Notes: generated from the sequence alone by a model not told the origin. DNA of 64,000 bases from an uncultured Verrucomicrobiales bacterium (GCA_937951675.1 CALFBI010000005.1:31014-95013), one strand, 5' to 3'. Positions 35,431-44,356 are shown, numbered from the stretch's first letter. Translations and numbers: made by a program.

Positions 35431-37882
35431 ACTTCTCTCCCCCGCTGGTAACTGGGACTGCGCTCGAGCCGCTGTGGCGAATGGAGCTGATGCTATTTTC
35501 TTTGGGCTTCCCAAATACAACGCCAGACTTCGTGCTGATAATTTCACAGAGGAAGACCTACCTCGACTCATGTCTTTTCTTCACCAACATGGAGTGAAAG
35601 GCTTTGTCACGATGAATACTCTCGTCTTCTCAGATGAACTCGAGGGCGCCGTATCCCAACTTCAACTCCTCCAGGAATCAGGAGTCGATGCCATTATTGT
35701 GCAAGATATCGGCCTTGCTTACTTGGCAACAAAGGTCGCCCCTAAATTAGAGCTTCATGCTTCTACCCAGATGACGATCACTTCAGCTGAGGGACTCGAA
35801 TTCGTTGAACAATTTCTCCCGCTCGACCGCGCCGTGCTCGCACGAGAACTCTCCCTCAAAGAAATCGAACGTTTCGGAGAAGAGCAAACCTCCCTCGAAG
35901 TTTTCGTTCATGGCGCACTCTGTGTCGCCTACTCTGGACAATGCCTCACCTCCGAATCACTAGGTCAACGTTCTGCAAACCGTGGCGAATGCGCGCAAGC
36001 ATGCCGGATGCCCTACCAAATTATCGTCGATGGGGTAGAACAAGACTTGAAAGAAGTTCGCTACCTTCTAAGTCCACAAGACCTCGCCGCCGTTGATATG
36101 ATTCCCGGCCTCATCAAGGCTGGAGTGAAATCTTACAAAATCGAAGGCCGCCTCAAGTCTCCCGAGTATGTTGCCGGGGTCACCGCTGTTTACCGAAAAG
36201 CGATCGATGCCTCTTTAGCCGAAATCCCTATTCATGAAGCGGTGAGTGAGGAAGATCGCCATCAGTTAGAAATGACTTTTTCCCGCGGGCTGAGTTCTGG
36301 CTGGCTCGCTGGCACCAATCATCCTTACCTCACCCACGGGAAGTTTGGCAAAAAAAGAGGAGCTCTCGTCGGCACGATCACTCATGTCGGAGAAGACTTC
36401 GTCGACATCGACAGCAATCCACCTTTCTCACTTACCGAAGGCGACGGGATCGTCTTCGATGCAGGAGAAGACCGGAACCATGAGCAAGGAGGCCGCCTCT
36501 TCCGAGTCACAGGAACTCGACTCTGGCTCGACCGTCGCGCTCAGATCCAATGGGACCACGTTCGCCCCGGACAACAAATCTGGAAAACGGATGACCCAAA
36601 AATAAACCAATTTCTCCGTAAAAGCTGGAAGTCTGTCCGCCTTGAATCAAAGGGACACCCTCTCCACATCACCGTCTCAGGGTCTTTAGGGAATCCGCTC
36701 GAGCTTCTTTGCGAAGGACATCGCGTCCACACCGATCATTCTCTCGAGGCAGCAGAAAAGCACGATCTTGACTCTGAGCTACTAGAGAAACAACTTTCTC
36801 GCCTCGGTGATACTCCTTACCAATTAAGCCATCTCGACTCTCAACTCCCACAGGGATTAACCTTACCCATCTCTTCGCTCAACCGCGCTCGCCGGAGTTT
36901 GATTCACCTTCTCGACCAAAACGAAAAAGAAAGACGAACTCTCCCATCCTTCTCTCTCTCCGAACATTTACCCAAGGTTCCGCAAACAAAGGCCGCGGCT
37001 GAGACTTCTCCTCAGCTTTCTGTCCTCTGCCGTAATCTTCAACAACTTGATGCCGCCCTAGAAGCAGGCGTTGATCGCATTTATTGCGACTACGAAGACC
37101 TTCGTGATTACCGCCCCGCAATGGAAAAAGCTCAAAGCCTGGGCATGAACGATCGCATTCACCTCGCCACTCCTCGCATTCAAAAGCCCGGAGAAGATGG
37201 TTATTTCAAACTCATCGAGCGACTGCAACCTGGTGGAGTCTTACTTCGGAACCTAGGCTCCATCCAACACTTCCGGAACCATCAAGAAATCAAACGGGTC
37301 CTTGATTTCTCACTCAACATTTCCAACCCCGTCTCTGCGGAAGTCCTTCGCCAACAAAGTGAAGCCAATCTCCTCACCTGCTCTTATGATCTGAATCTCC
37401 AACAAGTGTTAGGTCTTTTGAAAGGCGCTCCCGCAGAATGGTTTGAAGTCACTCTTCACCAACATATGCCCCTCTTCCACATGGAGCACTGTGTCTTCTG
37501 CACTTTCATGTCAAAGGGAACGAGCTACAAAGATTGTGGCCGCCCCTGCGAAAAGCATGAAGTGATGATTAAGGACCGAGTGGGACAACTTCACCCCCTC
37601 AAAGCTGATGTCGGGTGCCGCAACACTCTCTTCAATGGAAGAGCTCAAACTGGAGCTCTCTACTTTTCCGAGCTCCTCAAAGCAGGAGCTCAAAACTTCC
37701 GAGTCGAACTTCTCTCTGAAACAAAAGAAGAAGCAGGTCATACTATCAAAGCTTATCAACAACTTCTCTCTGGTAAACAAGGCGGTGAAAGACTCTGGAG
37801 AACCCTCGGGGCCACTGAACAGCTAGGAGTTACTCAAGGAACATTAGAAAAAATCCGCGAGGAGAAGCATTCCATTTTTTAG
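35411..37882 (+). CDS. Large U32 peptidase family protein, RlhA-like
   Basis: 823 residues. The N-terminal U32 region (ELLSPAGNWDCARAAVANGADAIFFG, VHGALCVAYSGQCLTSES, RGECAQACRMPY) is followed by a central DUF3656-like part and a second C-terminal TIM-like part. HCVFCTFMSKG and a later Cys pair near the C-terminus could ligate a cluster. U32 members with this arrangement include RlhA (hydroxylation of 23S rRNA C2501) and TrhP (tRNA hydroxylation). The protein is longer than RlhA of E. coli (about 650 residues). Overlap with trmD by 20 bp supports an RNA-modification role. Two ATGs adjoin at 35411 and 35414. Confidence 0.8.
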   Translation: MMQLEPELLSPAGNWDCARAAVANGADAIFFGLPKYNARLRADNFTEEDLPRLMSFLHQHGVKGFVTMNTLVFSDELEGAVSQLQLLQESGVDAIIVQDIGLAYLATKVAPKLELHASTQMTITSAEGLEFVEQFLPLDRAVLARELSLKEIERFGEEQTSLEVFVHGALCVAYSGQCLTSESLGQRSANRGECAQACRMPYQIIVDGVEQDLKEVRYLLSPQDLAAVDMIPGLIKAGVKSYKIEGRLKSPEYVAGVTAVYRKAIDASLAEIPIHEAVSEEDRHQLEMTFSRGLSSGWLAGTNHPYLTHGKFGKKRGALVGTITHVGEDFVDIDSNPPFSLTEGDGIVFDAGEDRNHEQGGRLFRVTGTRLWLDRRAQIQWDHVRPGQQIWKTDDPKINQFLRKSWKSVRLESKGHPLHITVSGSLGNPLELLCEGHRVHTDHSLEAAEKHDLDSELLEKQLSRLGDTPYQLSHLDSQLPQGLTLPISSLNRARRSLIHLLDQNEKERRTLPSFSLSEHLPKVPQTKAAAETSPQLSVLCRNLQQLDAALEAGVDRIYCDYEDLRDYRPAMEKAQSLGMNDRIHLATPRIQKPGEDGYFKLIERLQPGGVLLRNLGSIQHFRNHQEIKRVLDFSLNISNPVSAEVLRQQSEANLLTCSYDLNLQQVLGLLKGAPAEWFEVTLHQHMPLFHMEHCVFCTFMSKGTSYKDCGRPCEKHEVMIKDRVGQLHPLKADVGCRNTLFNGRAQTGALYFSELLKAGAQNFRVELLSETKEEAGHTIKAYQQLLSGKQGGERLWRTLGATEQLGVTQGTLEKIREEKHSIF

Positions 37883-37957
37883 CCCTCCCCCTTCGCTCAA
37901 CGCACTGTTGGCTTCAAGGTAAAAAGACTGCTAGTGGCTTGAATCTATTCATCTTTC

Positions 37958-38599
37958 TCACTGGTCTTCATTCATAAACGTTACTTCACCAGTAGAGATC
38001 GCATAGTAGGCCCCGACGATGCTAATCTTTCCTTCTTTCTCTAAAGAGGCCAAAATGGGGCTTTGTTCGCGTAATTGTTTCACTTGTTCGTAAATATTTT
38101 GCTCAATGACCACATTTACAAATTCGGGAGCTTCGGAGGAGATTCCCTTTTCTTGAGCGGCACTAATCGCTGGTTTGATTTTAGCAAGGAGAGACGTTAA
38201 GTGGCTATCTTCTAAATGGGCACACGCTCCTTTCACCGCACCGCACCCTTCATGTCCCATCACGACAATGAGCTTCGCTCCTGCGTATTTGGTGGCATAT
38301 TCTAATGATGCTAGCTGGTCCTCACTGACCACGTTGCCAGCGACTCTGCCCACAAAAAGGTCTCCTGGGCCTTGGTCAAAAATCTGTTCCACAATCACTC
38401 GAGAATCGATGCATGAAAGGAAAGCCGCCTTGGGATACTGACCTTGAGCCAAAATCGGAAATTTACTCACTAGGCTCCGTGCCGAGAGCTGATCTTCAAC
38501 ATGCCTGGCATTCCCTTCTCGAAGCTGTTGTAAAACTTGATCAGAGGTCAAAGCAGCCTGCTGTTCTTGAGTGGTGGGATGAAGGTGGTGAGCGTTCAT
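37958..38599 (-). CDS. Beta-class carbonic anhydrase
   Basis: 213 residues. It interconverts CO2 and bicarbonate. Zinc ligands are visible: FLSCIDSRV (Cys63, Asp65, Arg67) and MGHEGCGAV (His116, Cys119). GDLFVGRVAGNVV and SLEYATKYAGAKLIVVMGH are typical of the family. No signal peptide is visible, so a cytoplasmic location is likely. It is divergent from the CoaB gene, and I see no pathway neighbour such as a bicarbonate transporter. Nothing in the sequence suggests a carboxysomal form. Confidence 0.93.
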   Translation of the reverse strand: MNAHHLHPTTQEQQAALTSDQVLQQLREGNARHVEDQLSARSLVSKFPILAQGQYPKAAFLSCIDSRVIVEQIFDQGPGDLFVGRVAGNVVSEDQLASLEYATKYAGAKLIVVMGHEGCGAVKGACAHLEDSHLTSLLAKIKPAISAAQEKGISSEAPEFVNVVIEQNIYEQVKQLREQSPILASLEKEGKISIVGAYYAISTGEVTFMNEDQ

Positions 38600-38689
38600 A
38601 AGGGAAAAGATAATGCCAATCAGAATAAAAAAAAGCGGAAATCATTTTTTCGCTCGTCCTGGCCCCTCTCATCCCTCATCTCTATTTAC

Positions 38690-39337
38690 GTGACTATCCT
38701 GATCACTGCTGGACCGACTCAAGAAGCCATTGACCCCGTTCGTTATCTTACGAATCGGTCTTCTGGTAAAATGGGATATGCTTTAGCCGAGCAAGCGCTC
38801 GGAATGAAACACCGTGTCATTCTTATTTCAGGACCGACTCAGCTCGATATCCCTGCTGGGGCCGATTTCATCCCTGTTGAGAGCGCTCGTGAGATGTTTA
38901 CTGCGGTGGAGCGTTTTATTTCTCAATCTGACATTGCCATCTTTGCTGCGGCAGTCGCTGACTACCGTCCCACTTCGGTTCCTGAGCAAAAGATCAAAAA
39001 ATCATCTGAGACCATGACTCTCGAGCTTGTTAAAAACCCTGACATTTTAGGATCTTGCCGGGATGTCTTTCATTACCAAGGTGTTCTCGTTGGATTCGCC
39101 GCAGAGACCGAAAAGGTCGAAGAACACGCTCGCGGGAAACTTCTTCGTAAAGGCTGTGATTTGTTAATCGCGAATGATGTGTCACGTCAAGACATCGGGT
39201 TCGATCAAGATGAGAATGAAATTATGCTCATCACGGCGGAGGAAACCATTCCCCTTCCTAAAGACTCGAAGAAACATCTCGCATCCCATGTCATCAAGGA
39301 AGCGCTCCTGATTTCCCAAGAAAAAGCAGAACAATAG
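38690..39337 (+). CDS. coaB: Phosphopantothenate-cysteine ligase domain protein (CoaB only)
   Basis: 215 residues from a GTG at 38690, where VTILITAGPTQEAIDPVRYLTNR begins; upstream in-frame sequence back to 38537 is non-conserved and overlaps the carbonic anhydrase gene. CoaB joins 4'-phosphopantothenate and cysteine in CoA synthesis. Conserved sites are NRSSGKMGYALAEQA, AAAVADYRP, KIKKSSETMTLELVKNPDIL, VGFAAETE and LIANDVS. The flavoprotein CoaC decarboxylase domain that is usually fused in front is missing, so it would have to be encoded elsewhere. Confidence 0.9.
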   Translation: MTILITAGPTQEAIDPVRYLTNRSSGKMGYALAEQALGMKHRVILISGPTQLDIPAGADFIPVESAREMFTAVERFISQSDIAIFAAAVADYRPTSVPEQKIKKSSETMTLELVKNPDILGSCRDVFHYQGVLVGFAAETEKVEEHARGKLLRKGCDLLIANDVSRQDIGFDQDENEIMLITAEETIPLPKDSKKHLASHVIKEALLISQEKAEQ

Positions 39338-39380
39338 GATTCAGCCTTCAATCTTGAAGAAATCCCGTCATGGTGTGGTT

Positions 39381-40133
39381 ATGCCAACACCACTTGACGT
39401 TGCGGTCGATGCGGCCAAACAAGCCGGAGACCTTCTCAAAGCAAATTTCATTGCCGATAAAACCGTCGATGAAGCATTCCATCACGATATCAAGCTCGCC
39501 CTTGATAAACAGTCTCAAGACCTGATTTCAGGAATCATTCTTAAAACCTTTCCCGATCACGCCATCTACGGAGAGGAAGGCATCGGCGGCAATCAAGAAT
39601 CAGACCACCAATGGATCATCGACCCAATCGATGGCACTGTGAACTTCTTTTATGAAATTCCTCACTTCTGTATCTCCATCGCCTATCGCAAAGGAGATGA
39701 GATCCTTGCTGGGGTTATTTTAGATCCTATGATCGGGGAACTTTGGACGGTAGAAAAAGGGGGGAAACCTCTTCTTAATGGACGTGAGGTTCAAGTAAGC
39801 TCTCGCACCAAACTCGAAGAATCCATCCTCTTCGTCGGCCCAGGCAAAACCGAAAAATCACTTGATGTTGGACTTGGCCGGTTCAAAAAAGCCTCTCTCC
39901 GTGCCCGTAAGATGAGAATGATGGGGTCCGCCGCACTCGGCATGGCCTATGTTGCTTCTGGTCGCCTTGACGCTTATGTCGAATCTCGCATCTCACTCTG
40001 GGACATCGCCGCAGGCAAACTCCTCGTGGAAGCGGGCGGAGGCAAAGTAGAGCTCACTCGTAATCCTGAAGCCGAAGACTCTTACTCCATTATCGCAACG
40101 AACGGCAAAATCCCGATCGAAGAAATTCTTTAA
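39381..40133 (+). CDS. Inositol monophosphatase family protein
   Basis: 250 residues from the ATG at 39381; a TTG at 39354 is an alternative. The Mg-dependent phosphatase fold is shown by AIYGEEGIGG (metal Glu), WIIDPIDGTVNFFYEIPHF (metal Asp pair; the usual DPLDGTTNF) and SLWDIAAGKLLVEAGGGKV (metal Asp). Members include inositol monophosphatase, SuhB, CysQ and fructose-1,6-bisphosphatase-like proteins, and the substrate cannot be read here. It sits between coaB and ispF with short gaps, so one transcript is likely. Confidence 0.9.
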   Translation: MPTPLDVAVDAAKQAGDLLKANFIADKTVDEAFHHDIKLALDKQSQDLISGIILKTFPDHAIYGEEGIGGNQESDHQWIIDPIDGTVNFFYEIPHFCISIAYRKGDEILAGVILDPMIGELWTVEKGGKPLLNGREVQVSSRTKLEESILFVGPGKTEKSLDVGLGRFKKASLRARKMRMMGSAALGMAYVASGRLDAYVESRISLWDIAAGKLLVEAGGGKVELTRNPEAEDSYSIIATNGKIPIEEIL

Positions 40134-40150
40134 CCCCCTCATTACTACTT

Positions 40151-40633
40151 ATGACTTTCAGAACTGGAATTGGATATGATGTCCACCAATTTGCAGAAGG
40201 ACGCCCTTGCATCCTTGGCGGTGTAGAGATCCCACATCACGTCGGCCTCCTTGGTCACTCGGACGCGGATGTTCTCTGCCATGCAATTGCAGACGCCTTA
40301 CTTGGAGCACTCGGCCTTCCTGATATCGGCTACTATTTCCCCCCTACTGATGACTCTATTGAAGGGATCTCTAGTCTCGTTATTCTAGAAAAATGCCGAG
40401 ACCTCTGCGCAGAGCATCAATTTGATATCTGCAATGTTGATAGCTCTCTCATCGCGGAAGCTCCTAAGGTTTTGCCTCACCGAGACGAGATGCGTCAAAA
40501 GATCTCCACCGCTCTCGGTATCACTCCGGAGCAAGTTGGAATCAAAGCGACCACTAACGAAACAATGGGCTTTGTCGGACGACATGAAGGAATTGCCGCA
40601 ATGGCTTCCGCCGCCCTTCTCAAAGACGCTTAA
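40151..40633 (+). CDS. ispF: 2-C-methyl-D-erythritol 2,4-cyclodiphosphate synthase
   Basis: 160 residues. It forms the cyclic diphosphate of the MEP isoprenoid pathway as a trimer. Zinc ligands are D10 and H12 (GIGYDVHQF) and H44 (DADVLCHAIADALLGALGLPDIG). H36 in LLGHSDAD and KATTNETMGFVGRHEGIA at the C-terminus complete the signature. No ispD is fused or adjacent. The next gene begins 4 bp after its stop. The upstream spacer has no evident Shine-Dalgarno sequence. Confidence 0.96.
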   Translation: MTFRTGIGYDVHQFAEGRPCILGGVEIPHHVGLLGHSDADVLCHAIADALLGALGLPDIGYYFPPTDDSIEGISSLVILEKCRDLCAEHQFDICNVDSSLIAEAPKVLPHRDEMRQKISTALGITPEQVGIKATTNETMGFVGRHEGIAAMASAALLKDA

Positions 40634-40637
40634 ATCC

Positions 40638-40991
40638 GTGAAACGAATCTCCCGTGTCTCTTTGACCCTGATCGCATTTCTTGATCTTTTGATCTGTGTG
40701 CTTTTAATGGCTCAAACGGCACACCCAGATTCTTCACTCGTCGGGTCGATGCACTTGCTGGCAGCGAGTATCTCTGTTCTGATTTGGATCCTCTCCCCTC
40801 GTCCTGTTATTTACTACCTTTGCTTTCTTGGGCTCTGCGCAACTCTGATTGCTCTCTTCACATCCCCTCGATGGTTTCTTGAAGGAACGTCCATCATGAA
40901 CCTTCCTTTAAGCTCCCTTCATTTCATTCTCATTGCGGGAGGATGTTGGTGGAGTGCTCTCTCCACGAAATATTTTTCAGCACCCTCCTAA
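40638..40991 (+). CDS. Small multi-pass membrane protein, unknown
   Basis: 117 residues from a GTG at 40638, four bases after the ispF stop; no ATG lies nearer than 40707. Four hydrophobic stretches (about residues 8-25, 35-50, 53-70 and 91-108) suggest four membrane helices. A W-rich loop (SPRWFLEG) lies before the last helix. I do not recognise the family. It is in the ispF transcript by spacing, and the next small gene starts just after its stop. Confidence 0.55.
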   Translation: MKRISRVSLTLIAFLDLLICVLLMAQTAHPDSSLVGSMHLLAASISVLIWILSPRPVIYYLCFLGLCATLIALFTSPRWFLEGTSIMNLPLSSLHFILIAGGCWWSALSTKYFSAPS

Positions 40992-40992
40992 T

Positions 40993-41268
40993 ATGAACCC
41001 TTTGATCAAGCACCCCTACTATCTCCGCTGGCTTTCACGCCTTCGGAAAAACCTCCGACAAAGTGGGAGACTCAGAGAGCTCAGCCTGCATCTCGCTCTG
41101 GAAACAAAACGATCTTCAGCAGAATGGGAAAAACAACTCGGTCTTCTCATGGAGGAAGAATGTGTTGCTGATCCAGACCTTATTGCCTCCATTGACCATT
41201 GGATTCAAAAACGCTCAATAAATTCTCCTGACTCAGATAAACCAGGGCAACAACTCGACCTAATCTGA
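40993..41268 (+). CDS. Small soluble protein, unknown
   Basis: 91 residues from the ATG at 40993, right after the stop of the preceding gene. The N-terminal half is strongly basic (HPYYLRWLSRLRKNLRQSGRL), the middle is acidic (MEEECVADPDLIASID), and no membrane helix is visible. I do not recognise the family. Its position at the end of the coaB-to-ispF run implies co-transcription with the membrane protein, but nothing indicates a function. Confidence 0.5.
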   Translation: MNPLIKHPYYLRWLSRLRKNLRQSGRLRELSLHLALETKRSSAEWEKQLGLLMEEECVADPDLIASIDHWIQKRSINSPDSDKPGQQLDLI

Positions 41269-41293
41269 GCGGCTAAACAAAGTAAGCTTTCCG

Positions 41294-42532
41294 CTAAGCA
41301 AGCTGCGAATATTGTTTTTGATCTTCCTCTACTGCTCGTCGAAGGATGTTAAAAACATCAGGGATTTCACTCTGAACTGTTTTCCAGCTCGGCATCGCAC
41401 CCTGCTCGAATGACTCCTTTTCAGCGAGCACTTCTAGTCCCGCTTGCCTCACATTTTTCAAGAAGATCTCTATCGCTAACTCTTCGTCTTTTTGTGAATA
41501 CTCTAGTCCATTAAAAATCGCATCTTGCCGATAGCTTCGTAGTAAAGAGAGCGCCATCTTCTGATACGACACCGCGACCAACTCCACTCGCTCGGGAGTT
41601 AAATTCACCCCCAAGAAAACCATCTTACGGAAAAGCGATTTCACAATATCACAGCTCATCTGAGATAAGCCCTTCCTCTCACCCTCTGACGAGAGATCTC
41701 GGTGCTTATGCTCATAACGATCTGCGATATCAACCTGACAAATCTGCTCTTCCGAAAACAAACGGTAAGCTTCTGAGAGCTTCCCAACCTCTAACCCCCA
41801 ATCCGGAGTAAGGCACATGTTTTTGATAGCCTCTGTTGTCAGCGAAAATTCACCAGCAAGCGCGTAACGAAACGAATCCAAATATTTCAAATACTCTTGT
41901 TGATCGCCTGAGATTCCCATCAAAGAGCGAATGAAAGGTGTCACCAATAAACGGCAAACTCTCCCTCTCATCTCATCTTTTGTAATTCGAGAATAATATC
42001 CCTTACAAAAATGATACTGAAACTCAGGGTGAGCTACCGGGTAAATAAGCCTCGCCAACAAAGATCGATCATAGGAGCGAATATCACAATCATGTGAGGC
42101 CACACAGTCAGCCCGATTCGTCGCTAAAAGATAGCCAAAAAGATACCAAACATTTCGACCCTTTCCTCCCTGCTTCGGCGCAAGTCCCTTCGCCTGTAAC
42201 ATCTCATCGACCTTCTGCAAACGAGGACCATCATTCCACAATACCTCTGGATTCTGCTTCATCTTTCCAAAGAACTGGAGAGCATGGCGGTATTGCTCTT
42301 CATTCGCTTGATCAAGCCCCACCACGACTTGACTCAAGTAGGACACTTTCGAAATTTCCGAAACGATCAAAGGAAGCCCAGGCCCCTCTAATTCGGAATA
42401 CAGAGAAGGTAACATTAACGCGAGAGGGCGCTTTTTATTAAATGATTCTAACTCTTTTTCGATCTCTACTAGGTCCCGAGATTTGAGCTGATGGAGGGTT
42501 GTGATTGTGCCCCCTTGATGGAAATCACTCAT
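41294..42532 (-). CDS. Glycosyltransferase, glucosyl-3-phosphoglycerate synthase-like
   Basis: 412 residues from the ATG at 42532, which overlaps the stop of the upstream phosphatase gene as ATGA. The GT-A fold is supported by ALMLPSLYSELEGPGLPLIV, VVGLDQANEEQYRHALQFF, GKGRNVWYLFGYLLA and SHDCDIRSYDRSLLARLIYP, in which DCD (148-150) is the metal/nucleotide site. DWGLEVGKLSEAYR and the His-Lys-His block YEHKHRDLS follow. The closest family I recognise is GT81 (GpgS), which transfers glucose to 3-phosphoglycerate in compatible-solute synthesis. The adjoining phosphatase fits GpgS plus GpgP, but the acceptor is unproven. Confidence 0.8.
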   Translation of the reverse strand: MSDFHQGGTITTLHQLKSRDLVEIEKELESFNKKRPLALMLPSLYSELEGPGLPLIVSEISKVSYLSQVVVGLDQANEEQYRHALQFFGKMKQNPEVLWNDGPRLQKVDEMLQAKGLAPKQGGKGRNVWYLFGYLLATNRADCVASHDCDIRSYDRSLLARLIYPVAHPEFQYHFCKGYYSRITKDEMRGRVCRLLVTPFIRSLMGISGDQQEYLKYLDSFRYALAGEFSLTTEAIKNMCLTPDWGLEVGKLSEAYRLFSEEQICQVDIADRYEHKHRDLSSEGERKGLSQMSCDIVKSLFRKMVFLGVNLTPERVELVAVSYQKMALSLLRSYRQDAIFNGLEYSQKDEELAIEIFLKNVRQAGLEVLAEKESFEQGAMPSWKTVQSEIPDVFNILRRAVEEDQKQYSQLA

Positions 42533-43266
42533 GACTTCCCGACTCCTAACATTTGCTTTAAACAACCGATTGCGAACTCTCCATGCGTGGCCCAAGGCTT
42601 TTTCGGACTGACTAATTCCCAGCCTCTTTTTTCCGCTTCTAATCGGAACGCCGGAAGAGGATTTACCACCACTTGTTTCTCGCACAATTCTAATATCGGA
42701 AGATCGGCTTTACTATCAGAATAAGCCGTCGAATTAGGAAGTAGTCCCTCATTAGGAATGATTCCTTCAAGTCTCATTCTCACTACTTTTTCTTCTCCTT
42801 TATTATTCTCAGAAACCATTTCAGGAAACAAAGGGAACGAGGTCACCTCTTCAAAACGAGTTCCGTATGCCGCATCAAAGCCTAGCTTCTTACCAATCGC
42901 GGTAATATACCACTGCGGGCTTGCTGAAGTCAGAATAGTCAGATGCCCTGCTTCTTGATGCTTCTCCAAACATTCCAGCATCTCTGGATAAAGCTCTTTT
43001 TGATACAATTCTTCGGCAAATTCTTCGGCAAATCCCTCCACTCGCTCCTGTTTCATCCTCCATAAATAAGAAAGAAAAACGCGTTTCATCCCACCCGCCC
43101 CCAGCACTTTGGATAGCAGCAAAAATGGTAGAAATACTAATAAATAAAGACGTCTTAACGGCTCCCTCTTCAATACAAACCGACAAAACAACAGCTGACT
43201 ATCCCAAGGAAGAAGAGTCTGATCAAAATCAAAAAGTGCATAACCTGCCGGAGATTTATTGGTCAT
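42529..43266 (-). CDS. HAD-IB family phosphatase
   Basis: 245 residues. Motif I is ALFDFDQTLLPW (D13 nucleophile, D15), motif II is ILTSASPQWY, and motif III/IV is AYSDSKADLPIL. The cap region (about residues 30-100) is helical, as in SerB-like HAD-IB proteins. Homologues dephosphorylate small phosphate esters. Its stop overlaps the start of the glycosyltransferase gene by 4 bp, so the likely substrate is the phospho-glycoside made by that enzyme. Alternative names would be phosphoserine-phosphatase-like or glycosyl-3-phosphoglycerate phosphatase. Confidence 0.85.
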   Translation of the reverse strand: MTNKSPAGYALFDFDQTLLPWDSQLLFCRFVLKREPLRRLYLLVFLPFLLLSKVLGAGGMKRVFLSYLWRMKQERVEGFAEEFAEELYQKELYPEMLECLEKHQEAGHLTILTSASPQWYITAIGKKLGFDAAYGTRFEEVTSFPLFPEMVSENNKGEEKVVRMRLEGIIPNEGLLPNSTAYSDSKADLPILELCEKQVVVNPLPAFRLEAEKRGWELVSPKKPWATHGEFAIGCLKQMLGVGKS

Positions 43267-43303
43267 TTATCGAACCTCACAATGAGTGATTCTCAACCTT
43301 GCG

Positions 43304-43343
43304 AAAAGAAAAAAGGAGCTCCTTCACGGAGCCCCTTTTCTTT
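43304..43343 (-). terminator. Terminator after the outer membrane protein gene
   Basis: An interrupted hairpin of about 15 bp: AAAGAAAA and AGG/GCTCC arms pair with GGAGC, CC and TTTTCTTT around a TTCA loop. It lies 29 bp downstream of the stop at 43372 on the minus strand. The T-rich side on that strand suits termination. Confidence 0.65.
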
Positions 43344-43371
43344 AAACAATAGTCTAGAACTTCTATAAAAA

Positions 43372-44241
43372 TCAGAAATGCCAGATCAGCCCTCCTACCA
43401 CGCTATGATCAAACTCTCTCGGAGTAGAAATCGGATATTCATAACCAAGACGTAAATCCATTTGGGAAGTAAGGCCAAAACTAAACCCAATTAGACCTTC
43501 GACTGATTCCTCTCCTTTCTCATCCCCACTCAAAGCAACCGATCCAGTGACTTCAAAAAGAAGATTGAAAAGTCCCTCGGATGAAGGATGGTGCTGGCAG
43601 TGTGATGCCGAATCTGAAGAAAAACAACCGATTGTTTTAACGAGTCCCAGGCCAAATAAGAACTCAGTCTCATCTTCATCAAAGATATGCTCAACTCCTA
43701 CTTGAGCATTCAAAGTCCACCAATTACCAAGATCGAACCAAGCGGCTAACCCTGGTGCGAGAGCCATTTCCCGCCCTCCCAACCGCTTAGAGGCAGTAGG
43801 TAAAACAATTTCTAACTGTGATGTTAAGATATAGCGACTTTCCTCAAGTAACACCACTCGTGGAACAATTGCGAAGTTACCAAAGCCTTCAGTCGTATCT
43901 CCTCCCTCTTCTTCGATCACATAAGACTGCTCAAGAATAACTCCGAAACGACGCGTAAAAGCCCACTCTAATTCAGTTTCGATCTCTTGTTCATGAAAGC
44001 CATCCCCTCGACGTGATCTGAAATCGAGAAAGAAATCTCTTCCCGTGAACGCAGGTTCCACTCCAAAGGAATGAACAATAGGAGTTCCATTACTACTAAA
44101 GTGTGAATGCTTGTATTCTTCCCATAATCCACCCTTCGAGGTTTCCCCCAAAGCTTGATGATCTGAGTCACTTAGTTGATCTGCTGAAATAAAACAAACC
44201 GTCCAAAATAATAAGCTTAGAGTAGTTATGGTAGTAGTCAT
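43372..44241 (-). CDS. Putative outer membrane beta-barrel protein
   Basis: 289 residues from the ATG at 44241; ATG 44250 and TTG 44262 are in frame too. A signal peptide is likely (TTTITTLSLLFWTVCFISA). After it, alternating hydrophobic/polar strands, many aromatic residues at strand ends, and a terminal VGGLIWHF ending in Phe are typical of outer membrane barrels inserted by Bam. Strands such as LGYEYPIS and SQLEIVLPT resemble the phenol-degradation MetA-type transporter group, but that is inference. It has its own terminator and is not part of the respiratory operon. Confidence 0.7.
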   Translation of the reverse strand: MTTTITTLSLLFWTVCFISADQLSDSDHQALGETSKGGLWEEYKHSHFSSNGTPIVHSFGVEPAFTGRDFFLDFRSRRGDGFHEQEIETELEWAFTRRFGVILEQSYVIEEEGGDTTEGFGNFAIVPRVVLLEESRYILTSQLEIVLPTASKRLGGREMALAPGLAAWFDLGNWWTLNAQVGVEHIFDEDETEFLFGLGLVKTIGCFSSDSASHCQHHPSSEGLFNLLFEVTGSVALSGDEKGEESVEGLIGFSFGLTSQMDLRLGYEYPISTPREFDHSVVGGLIWHF

Positions 44242-44300
44242 CGCAACCATATAATGCAACAATGTCGCACCAAGTCAAGGTTTGATTCCTTTCTCAAAAC

Positions 44301-44333
44301 AAAAAAGCGACACTTTCAAAGTGTCGCTTTTTA
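44301..44333 (-). terminator. Strong terminator of the respiratory operon
   Basis: A near-perfect 13-14-bp hairpin (AAAAGCGACACTT paired with AAGTGTCGCTTTT, about 44303-44331) with a 3-nt loop and A/T tracts on both sides. It lies about 24 bp after the coxB stop on the minus strand. The symmetric ends may also work in the opposite direction. Confidence 0.88.
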
Positions 44334-44356
44334 GTATTTAAAAACTTTTATACAAT

